DNA of 64,000 nucleotides from Chloroflexota bacterium (lineage in GTDB: Bacteria > Chloroflexota > Anaerolineae > UBA4142), in assembly GCA_016215025.1 (NCBI GenBank), contig JACRMI010000025.1, positions 32,192-96,191 of the forward strand, read 5' to 3'. The first letter of the stretch is position 1; every line of letters begins with the position of its first letter. Below are positions 26,058-34,352 of the stretch, one piece after another. The notes beneath the pieces are model-generated. The model worked only from the letters and a program-made list of their open reading frames with translations. It was not told where the DNA came from and made no database searches. The translations under genes and the position numbers were made by a program.

Positions 26058-26062
26058 AAAAT
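26034..26062 (+). promoter_or_regulatory. Sigma70-like promoter of ffh
   Basis: TTGACC (26034-26039) and TAAAAT (26057-26062) are 17 bases apart. The GTG start at 26072 is only 9 bases beyond the -10 element, so the ffh message would have almost no leader. Confidence 0.7.
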
Positions 26063-26071
26063 AGCGCCATT

Positions 26072-27400
26072 GTGTTTGATAGCTTATCTGAGAAACTAAA
26101 CGCGGTTTTCAAAAAACTGAGCGGCAAGGGCAAATTGTCCGAAGCCGACGTGGATGCGGCTTTACGTGAGGTCCGCCTTGCGCTACTGGAGGCGGATGTT
26201 AATTTCAAAGTCGTCAAAGACTTTTTGACTCGCGTCCGCGAACGAGCTATCGGCGAAGAAGTCATGCGCTCGCTGTCACCCGCGCAGACCGTCATCAAAA
26301 TCGTCAACGAAGAACTCATCAAGACGCTCGGCGAGCCAGCCAAGATCGATTTGTCCGGTGAGCCGCCGCATGTCGTTATGCTCATTGGTCTGCAAGGGGC
26401 GGGCAAGACGACCACTGCTGCGAAACTTGCGCTGCAATTACGCAAGCATCAGCAAAAGCCGTTGCTCGTCGCAGCGGACACGCGCCGACCTGCCGCGATT
26501 CAACAATTACAAACCCTCGGCACGCAACTGGATATTCCGGTTCACGCCGAAGCAACTACGGTTCCACCGCCGACTATCTGCGGAAACGCCGTCAAGCGCG
26601 CCAGCGATGGCGCGTACAGCGTCGTCTTGCTTGACACGGCGGGTCGTCTGCACATTGACGACGAACTTATGCACGAACTCGAAGAGGTCAAGTCAAAAGC
26701 AAAACCGCAAGAAATTCTGCTTGTGGTTGATGCGATGACCGGGCAAGAGGCAGTGCGCGTTGCCGATGAATTTCACAAGCGCGTCGGATTGACTGGGCTA
26801 ATCCTCACCAAAGTCGATGGCGATGCGCGCGGCGGCGCTGCACTTTCGGTACGATCAGTGACCGGTGTGCCGATCAAGTATCTCGCAGTCGGCGAAAAGC
26901 TTGACCAACTCGAACAATTCTTTCCGGATCGATTAGCTTCACGCATCCTGGGTATGGGCGACGTCCTCACGCTCATCGAAAAGGCGCAGGAGAATTTTGA
27001 TCAAGAGAAAGCGCAAAAGGCGGCGGAAAAACTTCTCAGCGCGAAATTCACGTTCGAAGATTTTCTCGAACAATTGCAAGCGATCAAAAAGATGGGACCG
27101 CTGTCGCAATTGTTGGGAATGGTGCCGGGTCTGAGTCAGGTCACCAAGGACATGTCGCCCGATGTGACTGACAAACAGATGAAGCGCATCGAAGCGATCA
27201 TCAACTCGATGACGCACGAAGAGCGCGTAAACCCGGATGTCCTCAACGGCTCGCGCCGCAAGCGTATCGCCACGGGAAGTGGCACGACCGTCCAAGAAGT
27301 CAATCAATTAATGAGTCAATTCAAACAAATGCAGCGCATGATGCAGCAATTAAAGAGCGGCAAAATGCGAGGCATGTTCCCGGGATTTCCGGGGCTTTAA
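26072..27400 (+). CDS. ffh: Signal recognition particle protein Ffh
   Basis: GTPase that binds signal sequences and delivers ribosomes to the membrane with FtsY and 4.5S RNA. The 442 residues comprise the N helical bundle (MFDSLSEKLNAVFKKL), the G domain (G1 GLQGAGKTTTAAKLA, DTRRPAAIQQL, DTAGR, TKVDGDARGG) and the methionine-rich M domain (MQRMMQQLKSGKMRGMFPG). GTG at 26072 gives the standard N-terminus. No Shine-Dalgarno is present between promoter and start. It heads the conserved ffh-rpsP-khpA-rimM series. Confidence 0.97.
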   Translation: MFDSLSEKLNAVFKKLSGKGKLSEADVDAALREVRLALLEADVNFKVVKDFLTRVRERAIGEEVMRSLSPAQTVIKIVNEELIKTLGEPAKIDLSGEPPHVVMLIGLQGAGKTTTAAKLALQLRKHQQKPLLVAADTRRPAAIQQLQTLGTQLDIPVHAEATTVPPPTICGNAVKRASDGAYSVVLLDTAGRLHIDDELMHELEEVKSKAKPQEILLVVDAMTGQEAVRVADEFHKRVGLTGLILTKVDGDARGGAALSVRSVTGVPIKYLAVGEKLDQLEQFFPDRLASRILGMGDVLTLIEKAQENFDQEKAQKAAEKLLSAKFTFEDFLEQLQAIKKMGPLSQLLGMVPGLSQVTKDMSPDVTDKQMKRIEAIINSMTHEERVNPDVLNGSRRKRIATGSGTTVQEVNQLMSQFKQMQRMMQQLKSGKMRGMFPGFPGL

Positions 27401-27410
27401 TTATCAAGTT

Positions 27411-27482
27411 CTTCTGAGTTCCTTTATTTCCTCTAGTTCCTTCATGCAAGGGAACTGAAGGAACTGAGGGAACTCTGTGGAA
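27411..27482. repeat. GGAACT inverted repeat between ffh and rpsP
   Basis: AGTTCC..GGAACT arms around CATGCAA plus further GTTCC/GGAAC units produce an imperfect hairpin ending in GGAACTCTGTGG. Related to the repeat upstream of rlmI. Confidence 0.6.
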
Positions 27483-27504
27483 CCAATGAACACAAGGAGT
27501 TCAC

Positions 27505-27834
27505 GTGTCTGTCAAAATTCGTCTTTCCCGTTTCGGCTCCAAGAAGCAACCCACGTACCGCGTCGTCGTTGCGGAAGAACGCAGCAAACGCGATGGTCGT
27601 ATCGTGGAAAAGATCGGTTACTACGATCCACGCCACGAGCCATCCACCGTCGTTCTAAACGAAGAACGCACCAAGTACTGGCTTGGCGTTGGCGCGCGTC
27701 CAACCGAAGCGATGGGTCCGCTCTTGAAGCAAGCCGGCATCAGCGACAAGTACGTCAAGCAACATGCCGCGCGCAAGTCCAAATCCGCTGCTAAAGAAGA
27801 AGGCGAGAAAAAGCCGGAAGCCCCTGTGGCCTAG
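27505..27834 (+). CDS. rpsP: 30S ribosomal protein S16
   Basis: 109 residues. The first 80 match bS16 throughout (VKIRLSRFGSKKQPTYRVVVAE, RDGRIVEKIGYYDPR, ERTKYWLGVGARPTEAM). The last 25 residues are a Lys/Glu/Ala-rich extension. GTG start at 27505 has AAGGAG 7 bases upstream. Normal position between ffh and khpA. Confidence 0.97.
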   Translation: MSVKIRLSRFGSKKQPTYRVVVAEERSKRDGRIVEKIGYYDPRHEPSTVVLNEERTKYWLGVGARPTEAMGPLLKQAGISDKYVKQHAARKSKSAAKEEGEKKPEAPVA

Positions 27835-27840
27835 TCCGAT

Positions 27841-27911
27841 AGTGCAATAGTGCGATAGTTGTTTTCATGCGACACAACTATCGCACTAACGAACTATCTC
27901 ACTATTGCACT
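27841..27911. repeat. AGTGCAATAGTG inverted repeat between rpsP and khpA
   Basis: AGTGCAATAGTGCGATAGTTG on the left is answered by CAACTATCGCACTA and ACTATTGCACT on the right, giving a long imperfect hairpin ending just before the GGAG of khpA. Confidence 0.7.
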
Positions 27912-27921
27912 TGGAGAACTC

Positions 27922-28155
27922 ATGGATCTCAAAGGTCTCGTCGAATATATTGCTCAAGCGCTTGTAGAAAATCCCAACCAGGTCCAAGTCGATGTCGTCG
28001 AAAGCGCGAGTGCGATCACGTTAGAATTGCACGTCGCGCAGGATGACATGGGACGCGTGATCGGTAAGAGTGGACGGATTGCGAATGCGATTCGGACGCT
28101 TGTTCGCGTGGCAGCTATGCGCGAAGGCAAGCGCGTCAATCTGGAAATTGTGTAA
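27922..28155 (+). CDS. khpA: KH-domain RNA-binding protein KhpA
   Basis: 77-residue single KH domain: MDLKGLVEYIAQALVENPNQV, then VAQDDMGRVIGKSGRIANAIRTLVR with the GxxG loop (GKSG). Binds RNA, often as a heterodimer with KhpB (Jag), and influences cell-wall and ribosome processes. ATG at 27922, preceded by TTGGAGAAC, is preferred to an upstream in-frame start within the repeat. Its place between rpsP and rimM is the usual one. Confidence 0.95.
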   Translation: MDLKGLVEYIAQALVENPNQVQVDVVESASAITLELHVAQDDMGRVIGKSGRIANAIRTLVRVAAMREGKRVNLEIV

Positions 28156-28162
28156 CCGTCTT

Positions 28163-28232
28163 CGTCATTCCGAGCGAAGCGAAGAATCTAGTTCGTCATA
28201 GAACGAGACCCTTCGCTTCGCTCAGGGTGACA
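28163..28232. repeat. GTCATTCCGAGCGAAGCG palindromic repeat
   Basis: Left arm GTCATTCCGAGCGAAGCGAAG pairs imperfectly with CTTCGCTTCGCTCAGGGTGAC on the right. It occupies almost the whole khpA-rimM spacer. A partial relative is at 14.59 kb. Confidence 0.7.
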
Positions 28233-28242
28233 TTTTAATTTT

Positions 28243-28746
28243 ATGGATAAACCTCGCTATCTTATCATCGCCCGCGTATTAAAACCCTGGGGTGTGCGCG
28301 GCGAAATCAAATGCGAAATCCTCACCGAATTTCCTGATCGTTTCGCGTCGCTCCAGACAGTCTATGTGGGAGATGACGCGAAATCTTTTTCGGTCGAACA
28401 CTCGCATCTGCACAGTGGCTCGGTGTTGCTCAAGCTCAAAGGCATCGACACGCCGGAGGTTGCCGCGAAACTGCGCGATGAACTGGTTCACGTTGCGGTG
28501 GAAGATGCAGTCGAGTTGCCACAAGGCAAGGTATATCTTTATCAACTGATCGGTATGAAGGTGCGAACGGTGGAAGGACAGCCGCTCGGTCAAATCACCG
28601 AAGTTCTCGACACCGGCGCGAATGATGTCTATGTCGTCAAGGACGATGCGCGCGAAATACTTTTACCCGCCATACCGGATGTCATCCAAGAAATAAATCT
28701 TGAAACCGGCGAAATGGTTATCAAGTTGATGGAAGGTCTGACGTAG
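28243..28746 (+). CDS. rimM: 16S rRNA processing protein RimM
   Basis: Assembly factor for the 30S head. 167 residues with the RimM N-terminal barrel (YLIIARVLKPWGVRGEIKCEILTEFPDRF) and the PRC-barrel C-terminal half (LPQGKVYLYQLIGMKVRT, GANDVYVVKDDAREILLPAIPDVI). Follows khpA as in many bacteria; the trmD and rplS genes that usually come next are absent, replaced by a cupin gene. Its TAG stop lies inside a hairpin. Confidence 0.96.
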   Translation: MDKPRYLIIARVLKPWGVRGEIKCEILTEFPDRFASLQTVYVGDDAKSFSVEHSHLHSGSVLLKLKGIDTPEVAAKLRDELVHVAVEDAVELPQGKVYLYQLIGMKVRTVEGQPLGQITEVLDTGANDVYVVKDDAREILLPAIPDVIQEINLETGEMVIKLMEGLT

Positions 28747-28766
28747 AGCGCACGATGGTGCGCTCT
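28745..28766 (+). terminator. Hairpin overlapping the rimM stop codon
   Basis: AGAGCGCAC (28745-28753) pairs with GTGCGCTCT (28758-28766) around GATG. The stem begins inside the TAG stop. The following bases are AAATTATT, so termination may be weak. Confidence 0.55.
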
Positions 28767-28785
28767 AAATTATTACGAGGCAGAC

Positions 28786-29121
28786 ATGATCAGCAAAGCG
28801 AACGCAGAACATTACACCTGGGGAAACAATTGCGATGGTTGGCGGCTCGTGAATCGAATGGACTTGAGCGTGATTCACGAATGTATGCCGCCTGGGACAA
28901 GCGAGGTGCGCCATTACCATCAGACCGCGCGCCAATTCTTTTTCGTCTTGTCCGGCGTTGCAACTTTGGAGATCGACGGCCAGCGCGAGTTGCTTCATGC
29001 GCAGCAAGGGGTAGAGGTTGCGCCGAGCGTACCACATCAGATGATGAATGAATCAGAGAACGCAACGGAGTTTATCGTCATCTCTCATCCAACGACGCAA
29101 GGTGACCGTGTGAACGCCTAG
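28786..29121 (+). CDS. Small cupin-domain protein
   Basis: 111 residues forming one cupin barrel: motif 1 PPGTSEVRHYHQTARQFFFVLSG contains the metal-binding His-x-His pair and a glutamine where Glu is common, motif 2 is EVAPSVPHQMMNES. These proteins bind a metal and a small ligand, often as sugar or acid isomerases or sensors; the substrate is not evident. ACGAGG ribosome site. Located where trmD would normally follow rimM. Confidence 0.88.
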   Translation: MISKANAEHYTWGNNCDGWRLVNRMDLSVIHECMPPGTSEVRHYHQTARQFFFVLSGVATLEIDGQRELLHAQQGVEVAPSVPHQMMNESENATEFIVISHPTTQGDRVNA

Positions 29122-29265
29122 GGGCCGATAAAGTCGGAATCAGGCGATTGAAATCGCAGCAACAACGTCACCAAGTCTGCCTTCGCAGACTCGCGAAGCG
29201 TCTAATCCGCATAGGCGGATTTCGTGACGCGAAGTGGTTGCCGCGAATTTATTCGCCGTTTTACC

Positions 29266-29294
29266 TTGACAATCCCTAGTCAACGTGGTATCTT
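29266..29294 (+). promoter_or_regulatory. Sigma70-like promoter of dprA
   Basis: TTGACA (29266-29271) and TATCTT (29289-29294) are 17 bases apart; AGGAG follows before the GTG at 29326. Confidence 0.65.
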
Positions 29295-29325
29295 TCCACC
29301 AGATTACCACAGGAGTCACATCGCG

Positions 29326-30459
29326 GTGACTGACACGCGTTACTGGATCGCCTTTAATCTAGTCCCGCATATTGGTCCTGCCAAAACGCAACGTCTCCTC
29401 GACCGTTTTGGCGATCTCAAGGCGGCGTGGCATGCCAGCCATTTTGAACTTGCAACGGCTGGATTAGACAAACGCGCCTACGATAGTTTGTTGGAAACCC
29501 GCCAGAAAATCAATCTCGATGTCGAGTTGGAAAAAATTGCCCGTGCGGGTGTGCGCGTGGTGACTCTGGATGCCCCCACTTATCCGCGCCTCCTCAAAAA
29601 CATCTCCAATCCTCCCTGTGTGCTGTACGTTAAAGGTGATATCATCTCCGATGACGAATGGGCAGTTGCTGTGGTTGGCACACGCCGCGCAAGCGTTTAC
29701 GGCAAAGAAGTGACGCACCGCATCGTCACCGATCTAGCGCGCAATCACGTGACGATTGTGAGCGGACTCGCGCGCGGAATCGATGCCGAAGCGCACCGGG
29801 CAGCGCTTGAAGCGCACGGACGGACCATCGCCGTGCTAGGTTCAGGTGTCGATGTAATTTATCCCCCCGAGCATAAAGCGCTTGCCGAAGACATTCTCAA
29901 ACACGGCGCGCTCATTAGCGAATATCCACTTGGCACAAAACCCGAAGCCGGAAATTTTCCGCCGCGAAATCGAATCATCAGTGGTTTATCGCTGGGGACG
30001 CTCATCGTCGAAGGCGACGAAAGCACCGGCGCGCGCATCACGATCGAAGATGCGTTGGAGCAGGGACGTGAGACATTCGCGGTGCCGGGGAATATTTATC
30101 ATCGCGAATCGCGCGGCACGAACAAGATGATTCAGCGCGGCGAGGTCAAACTTGTCACATGTGCGCTGGATATTTTAGAAGAACTCAATCTGACGATGGT
30201 TGAAGCACAGCAGCAAGTGCAGGCGGTCTTGCCCGAAAACGAAACTGAATCAACCTTACTGAAAATTCTTTCCACCGAGCCGATTCATATCGATGAGCTA
30301 GGACGTCAGACAGCGATACCTATTTCGATGGTGTCGAGTACGTTGACGATGATGGAACTCAAGGGCTTGGTTCGCCAAGTTGGCGGCATGAAGTACGTAA
30401 TGGCACGAGAGAACGAAGAAAAGTACAAAACAATGCCAAATGAGCAAATGAACAAATGA
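29326..30459 (+). CDS. dprA: DNA-processing protein DprA
   Basis: Protects incoming single-stranded DNA and loads RecA during transformation. 377 residues: SAM-like N-terminal helices (WIAFNLVPHIGPAKTQRLLDRFG), the Rossmann fold with VVGTRRAS, VSGLARGIDAEAH, VLGSGVDVIYPPEH, FPPRNRIISGLS and VPGNIYHRESRGTNKMI, and a C-terminal winged helix (about 300-365). GTG at 29326 lies downstream of a clear promoter and AGGAG; the longer frame starting at 29224 would run through the promoter and is rejected. Confidence 0.95.
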   Translation: MTDTRYWIAFNLVPHIGPAKTQRLLDRFGDLKAAWHASHFELATAGLDKRAYDSLLETRQKINLDVELEKIARAGVRVVTLDAPTYPRLLKNISNPPCVLYVKGDIISDDEWAVAVVGTRRASVYGKEVTHRIVTDLARNHVTIVSGLARGIDAEAHRAALEAHGRTIAVLGSGVDVIYPPEHKALAEDILKHGALISEYPLGTKPEAGNFPPRNRIISGLSLGTLIVEGDESTGARITIEDALEQGRETFAVPGNIYHRESRGTNKMIQRGEVKLVTCALDILEELNLTMVEAQQQVQAVLPENETESTLLKILSTEPIHIDELGRQTAIPISMVSSTLTMMELKGLVRQVGGMKYVMARENEEKYKTMPNEQMNK

Positions 30460-30504
30460 CAAATGGCTCAGAGGCAATCTCTAATTTCCAACCAGGAACT
30501 AGCA

Positions 30505-31599
30505 ATGCCACAAAACAAAAAAACAAATTCCATTTACGCACTAATTCTTGCAGGCGGCACCGGTACGCGCCTCTGGCCCCGGAGTCGCAAGATGCGCCCA
30601 AAGCAGTTGCTGCCGCTGATTTCATCACGTACGATGTTGCAAGAGACCGTGGATCGCATTTTGCCGCTTATTCATGCCGATCATGTTTTCATTGTGACAA
30701 ATGCAGGGTACACGAAAGAAACCCGCCAGCAATTGCCCAACGTGCCACCTGAAAATGTTATCGGCGAGATTGAAGGACATGGAACTGCGCCGTCGATTGG
30801 TCTGGGCGGGCTGTACATCGACAAGCTGGATCCGGATGCGATAATGATTTCGCTTCATGCGGATCACTTTATCGCGCATCCCGCCGATTTTCGCAGAGCG
30901 TTGGCGAACGCAGCTCAAGTCGCGCGCGAAGGTTATCTCGTCACGCTGGGTATCAAACCGAGTCATCCCGAAACTGGCTATGGTTACATCCATCGTGGCG
31001 AACTGGTTGAGCAAGCGGGTGATCAACCCGTCTATCGGGTAGCGCAATTTCTGGAAAAACCCGACGCGGCAACCGCGGCGCGTTTTGTCGAAAGTGGTGA
31101 GTATTATTGGAACAGCGGCATCTTTGCGTGGAAGCTGACTACCTTGTGGGAAGAGTACGATCATTACCAATCCAAGTTATGCGCGCAATTGCGTACAATT
31201 GCCAAGGACCTGGGCACGCGCAAAGAGAAATCGACGCTCAAGCGAGTTTGGGACAAGATCGCGAACGAAACGATTGACGTCGGCATCATGGAAAAATCGC
31301 AACGCGTCGTGACATTACCTATCGACGTGGGCTGGAGCGATGTTGGTTCCTGGGCAACGCTGCTCGATTTGTTGCCGGCGAATCGGGAGAACAATGTGGT
31401 CGTCGGTGAACACATCGGTGTCGATACAACTTCGACGTTGGTCTACAGTCCGAATCGTCTAATCGCAACAGTTGGCTTGAGAGACATGATCGTGGTCGAT
31501 GCAGGCGATGCGATTTTGGTGTGCCCCAAAGATCGGGCGCAACAAGTCAAGCACTTGGTCGATGCGTTGAAAAAGAACAACAAACACAAGTACTTGTAA
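30505..31599 (+). CDS. manC: Mannose-1-phosphate guanylyltransferase
   Basis: Makes GDP-mannose from mannose-1-phosphate and GTP for glycan synthesis. 364 residues with the nucleotidyltransferase loop ALILAGGTGTRLWPRSRKMRPKQLL, the FLEKPD segment and ETGYGYI. The C-terminal phosphomannose isomerase domain of the bifunctional enzyme is absent, so this is the short form. ATG at 30505 precedes the family start. It follows dprA by 45 bases of repetitive AAATGAAC text and ends in a terminator. Confidence 0.93.
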   Translation: MPQNKKTNSIYALILAGGTGTRLWPRSRKMRPKQLLPLISSRTMLQETVDRILPLIHADHVFIVTNAGYTKETRQQLPNVPPENVIGEIEGHGTAPSIGLGGLYIDKLDPDAIMISLHADHFIAHPADFRRALANAAQVAREGYLVTLGIKPSHPETGYGYIHRGELVEQAGDQPVYRVAQFLEKPDAATAARFVESGEYYWNSGIFAWKLTTLWEEYDHYQSKLCAQLRTIAKDLGTRKEKSTLKRVWDKIANETIDVGIMEKSQRVVTLPIDVGWSDVGSWATLLDLLPANRENNVVVGEHIGVDTTSTLVYSPNRLIATVGLRDMIVVDAGDAILVCPKDRAQQVKHLVDALKKNNKHKYL

Positions 31600-31641
31600 G
31601 CGTTTGAAAGATCGTCACCCGAAAAGGCATTAGGAAAAGTA

Positions 31642-31667
31642 GGATGTTCAGCGTTCGCTGAACATCC
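31642..31667 (+). terminator. Terminator-like hairpin after manC
   Basis: GGATGTTCAGC (31642-31652) and GCTGAACATCC (31657-31667) form an 11 bp stem with a GTTC loop, followed by GCTAATTTT. Confidence 0.75.
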
Positions 31668-31687
31668 GCTAATTTTGAGGGAATGCG

Positions 31688-32260
31688 ATGGCGGATATAC
31701 AACTCAACCCGGAGAAAATTCTGGGGCATGAATTTGAATATGCTCAAGCGACCGCTGAGCAAGCGCAAGATGATCGCACGGCGATCATGAATCTGTATTT
31801 GCTACTCGTCGGCGGCGTGGGGTCGATTTTGGTTGGATTGGGGCAATCGAACGCGGTTAATTTGCCGCGTGAGGTATACGTCATTGTCTTTGCGCTGCTG
31901 GGCGTGATCGGTTTTTTTATCCTTTTCAAACTGATCCGTTTACGCCAAGCGTGGTACGATAGCGTCAAAGCGATGAATCAAATCAAAGAGTTCTACATCG
32001 CTCAGTACCCAGAATTGGAAAAAGCGTTTCGTTGGCGCAGCAAGACCATTCCCGCACCGAATAAAGTTTGGACGATCACGTTTGGGCTGTCGGTGTTGGT
32101 CATGATTATCGATAGCGTGTCCTTTGGCGTTGCGATGTATTTTTTCAGTGGTTGGTTGCCGTACAGTGAGTATGTAGTCAGTGTCTTCGCCGCGTTGATT
32201 TTTTTCCTTTGGCAGATTTGGTTCTATTTTTTCCAATTGGGTGATGGAGAGCGACGCTGA
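31688..32260 (+). CDS. Four-helix membrane protein of unknown function
   Basis: 190 residues. A hydrophilic start is followed by transmembrane stretches at about 36-56 (LYLLLVGGVGSILVGLG), 62-82 (VYVIVFALLGVIGFFILFKLI), 128-150 (FGLSVLVMIIDSVSFGVAMYFF) and 158-180 (VVSVFAALIFFLWQIWFYFF), with a cytoplasmic charged loop between helices 2 and 3. No family recognised. GAGGG ribosome site. Confidence 0.75.
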   Translation: MADIQLNPEKILGHEFEYAQATAEQAQDDRTAIMNLYLLLVGGVGSILVGLGQSNAVNLPREVYVIVFALLGVIGFFILFKLIRLRQAWYDSVKAMNQIKEFYIAQYPELEKAFRWRSKTIPAPNKVWTITFGLSVLVMIIDSVSFGVAMYFFSGWLPYSEYVVSVFAALIFFLWQIWFYFFQLGDGERR

Positions 32261-32400
32261 ATTATTTCACTGACAATGCGTACTGACAGCAGGTGTTCTA
32301 CGTACGAGTACGTACTTAAGGTAAAGAAATCTAAACTTGGTCCGCTGAATGATTGTTAGTTGGTACGTTATCTCAACTAATATGGGAAGTGTTTGGTTCA

Positions 32401-32429
32401 TTGACCCGACCCATTTACCATGCTAAGAT
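32401..32429 (+). promoter_or_regulatory. Sigma70-like promoter and leader of the secreted duplicated-domain protein
   Basis: TTGACC (32401-32406) and TAAGAT (32424-32429) with 17-base spacer. The 80-base leader contains AGGCTCG/CGAGCCT arms (about 32453-32482) ahead of TTGGAGG. The rest of the 32261-32517 spacer contains only a short palindrome (TACGTACGAGTACGTA). Confidence 0.65.
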
Positions 32430-32517
32430 GACCTTGGAATCGGAGTGGTGAAGGCTCGTTAGCGCTATCGCGGCGAGCCTATCGTGTTGTCTCTCTGTTA
32501 TGTTCGTTGGAGGTCAA

Positions 32518-33465
32518 ATGAACCCCAAAACAAAGTTGCTCTTGGGGTTGAGCGCCCTTTTAGCGCTGATCAACTCCAATATTCCTTTCGTTGCTGCTAC
32601 TCAGTGGCCTCAAATCGTTAGCGCCAAGATCAGCATTGTATGGACGCACGATGGTCAAGGACGCGGTGTGCCGGTTAATCAGTCGCGCGCAGTCAACATT
32701 TCTATTTGGCCCGCCGGTCAAATCGGCTGTTCCATCAAACCAAGTATTACATTGCTGATCTCGAAAAACAATGAGCCGACGACGGTGTGGGAGGGTCTAG
32801 GTCAACAAAGTCTCCGCAATGGCGTGCGGGGAAAATTTCCCACGTTCGATTTTAACGATGTGCCAGCTGATATGGTATCTGATCCGACCGCGCGCTATCG
32901 TTTTGTGATGTACGCTCCGGTTTCTCTGTCAACTCAGGGTTTTACTGGGAATGTGTGGGTTCATGCGGTTGATCCGCGAACCATTCAGCCGAATCCTGTT
33001 GTGCCGACCGGTTTTAGCTCGCAATCCATATCCGCGCTGGATACTCGGATTCAAATGGCCTGGCCCCATGACGAGCGTGGAAATCAAATGCCAGTCGAGG
33101 TGGCGAATCGGGTGAATGTCGTCGCCGAGGTGTTCGAGCATGGTTCGTTGCGCGCGATTGCGCCGGATGCGGCGGGCAAATTTAGATATTCGATTGCGTT
33201 GTACGCTGCCGAAGGGAATAACTCGATAGTCCTCGCCAACTATTCGAGTGTAACGCCCAAAACATATACCGTCGGCAGTTCGACGTACACCCAATGGGTA
33301 TTTAACGATGTGCCGGTGCAACCAGGAAGGCAATATCATTTCTTGGCGGGTGCAACCCCGTCAGGGAAGCAAGACGTTTATCCATTCTCGTCGATTTGGA
33401 CACATGCGCAAGACGGGCGAACGAATTTCCCGAGTCCACAAGAACCACCGGCTTGCATGCCCTAA
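32518..33465 (+). CDS. Secreted protein with two related domains, function unknown
   Basis: 315 residues with a signal peptide (MNPKTKLLLGLSALLALINSNIPFVAA). Two halves appear homologous: each contains a W-(T/P)HD-x-x-G-x-x-x-PV motif (WTHDGQGRGVPV near 45, WPHDERGNQMPV near 185), then a beta-rich stretch and a FNDVP segment followed by YRF/YHF. This suggests an ancient tandem duplication of a beta-sandwich. No catalytic pattern was seen. ATG at 32518 follows TTGGAGG. Own promoter and terminator. Confidence 0.78.
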   Translation: MNPKTKLLLGLSALLALINSNIPFVAATQWPQIVSAKISIVWTHDGQGRGVPVNQSRAVNISIWPAGQIGCSIKPSITLLISKNNEPTTVWEGLGQQSLRNGVRGKFPTFDFNDVPADMVSDPTARYRFVMYAPVSLSTQGFTGNVWVHAVDPRTIQPNPVVPTGFSSQSISALDTRIQMAWPHDERGNQMPVEVANRVNVVAEVFEHGSLRAIAPDAAGKFRYSIALYAAEGNNSIVLANYSSVTPKTYTVGSSTYTQWVFNDVPVQPGRQYHFLAGATPSGKQDVYPFSSIWTHAQDGRTNFPSPQEPPACMP

Positions 33466-33494
33466 TTCAATCTCGAATCCAGGTTAAGGAATTC

Positions 33495-33530
33495 AAACAC
33501 GCGTGCCGCAACAGCGGCACGCGTGTTTTT
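33495..33530 (+). terminator. Terminator of the secreted duplicated-domain gene
   Basis: A 15 bp perfect stem (AAACACGCGTGCCGC and its complement) with an AACA loop, followed by further T residues. Confidence 0.9.
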
Positions 33531-33603
33531 GCTGAAAAGCGATTTCTTGTTTAGAATGCATTTAGAGCGGCATACGAAAAAATCGCAGCAAAAGGAAAGC
33601 CCG

Positions 33604-34179
33604 ATGGTGTGGTATTCTCTTTTCGTTTCGTTTGGGTTCAGCGGATTGTATGCAGGCACGGCATACATACAGACGCATCGTTTTGAACTTGCGGCGATAA
33701 TTGGCGCGTTGGCATTCGTCGCTTTTCTCGTTTCGTTTTTGTTTCCCTTGCGACTTTACAAATTTACCAATGCCGACGTTGCGCCTCAGGCTCAGACCCA
33801 GGTTATATCGCGTGCCGCCGTGAGTTCGGCAATTACGTTTGCGTTGAATATTGTCGTCTGGTTTGTGCTAGGTCGCAGCGTGCCGCTCATCGAAGAACTC
33901 TACATGTACACGCTCATCACGATTTTTATTTTTCATGGCTGGGCTGGAGCGATTGCCTCTCATGTCGTTTACCTTCAGCAGACCAAGCAATACAATTCCA
34001 ATCAACTCGTCGCCGTGATTGCGATGGTCACGCTCATTCTGTTCGTGCTCATCCTCTACTTTATCACGCTCGATTGGGCGATTCCGCGCGACGCGTACAT
34101 TCATTTGCGTGATCTGACACTCATTACGCTAGTCCTCGTTGGTTTTGGTCGCGCTGTGTACTTGATGGCGCATCATTGA
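33604..34179 (+). CDS. Multi-pass membrane protein of unknown function
   Basis: 191 residues with about six hydrophobic segments (YSLFVSFGFSGLYAG, LAAIIGALAFVAFLVSFLF, AVSSAITFALNIVVWFVLG, YTLITIFIFHGWAGAIASHVV, VAVIAMVTLILFVLILYFI, LTLITLVLVGFGRAVYLM). ATG at 33604 is preceded by AAAGGAAAG; the longer frame starting at 33523 overlaps the preceding terminator and is rejected. No family recognised. Confidence 0.72.
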   Translation: MVWYSLFVSFGFSGLYAGTAYIQTHRFELAAIIGALAFVAFLVSFLFPLRLYKFTNADVAPQAQTQVISRAAVSSAITFALNIVVWFVLGRSVPLIEELYMYTLITIFIFHGWAGAIASHVVYLQQTKQYNSNQLVAVIAMVTLILFVLILYFITLDWAIPRDAYIHLRDLTLITLVLVGFGRAVYLMAHH

Positions 34180-34291
34180 GCTTAAAGATTAGAGATTGGA
34201 GATTGGACGCAGAGTGTGGCGATCGGAATCTGGAATTTGGATTTTGTCATTTATCATTTGTCATTTCCAATTCTGGTGATTACCAATTGTC

Positions 34292-34320
34292 TTGCTATTT
34301 TAATTGACTTGTTCTAAAAT
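34292..34320 (+). promoter_or_regulatory. Sigma70-like promoter of the small membrane protein gene
   Basis: TTGCTA (34292-34297) and TAAAAT (34315-34320) with a 17-base spacer; CGGAGC lies before the ATG at 34353. Confidence 0.55.
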
Positions 34321-34352
34321 GCAGGGCGATTCTTTCACAACGGAGCAACCCG

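Noticed and set aside
29224..29325. Longer N-terminus for DprA
   Set aside because: The extension is encoded by the promoter (TTGACA-17-TATCTT) and AGGAG region, so it is unlikely to be translated.
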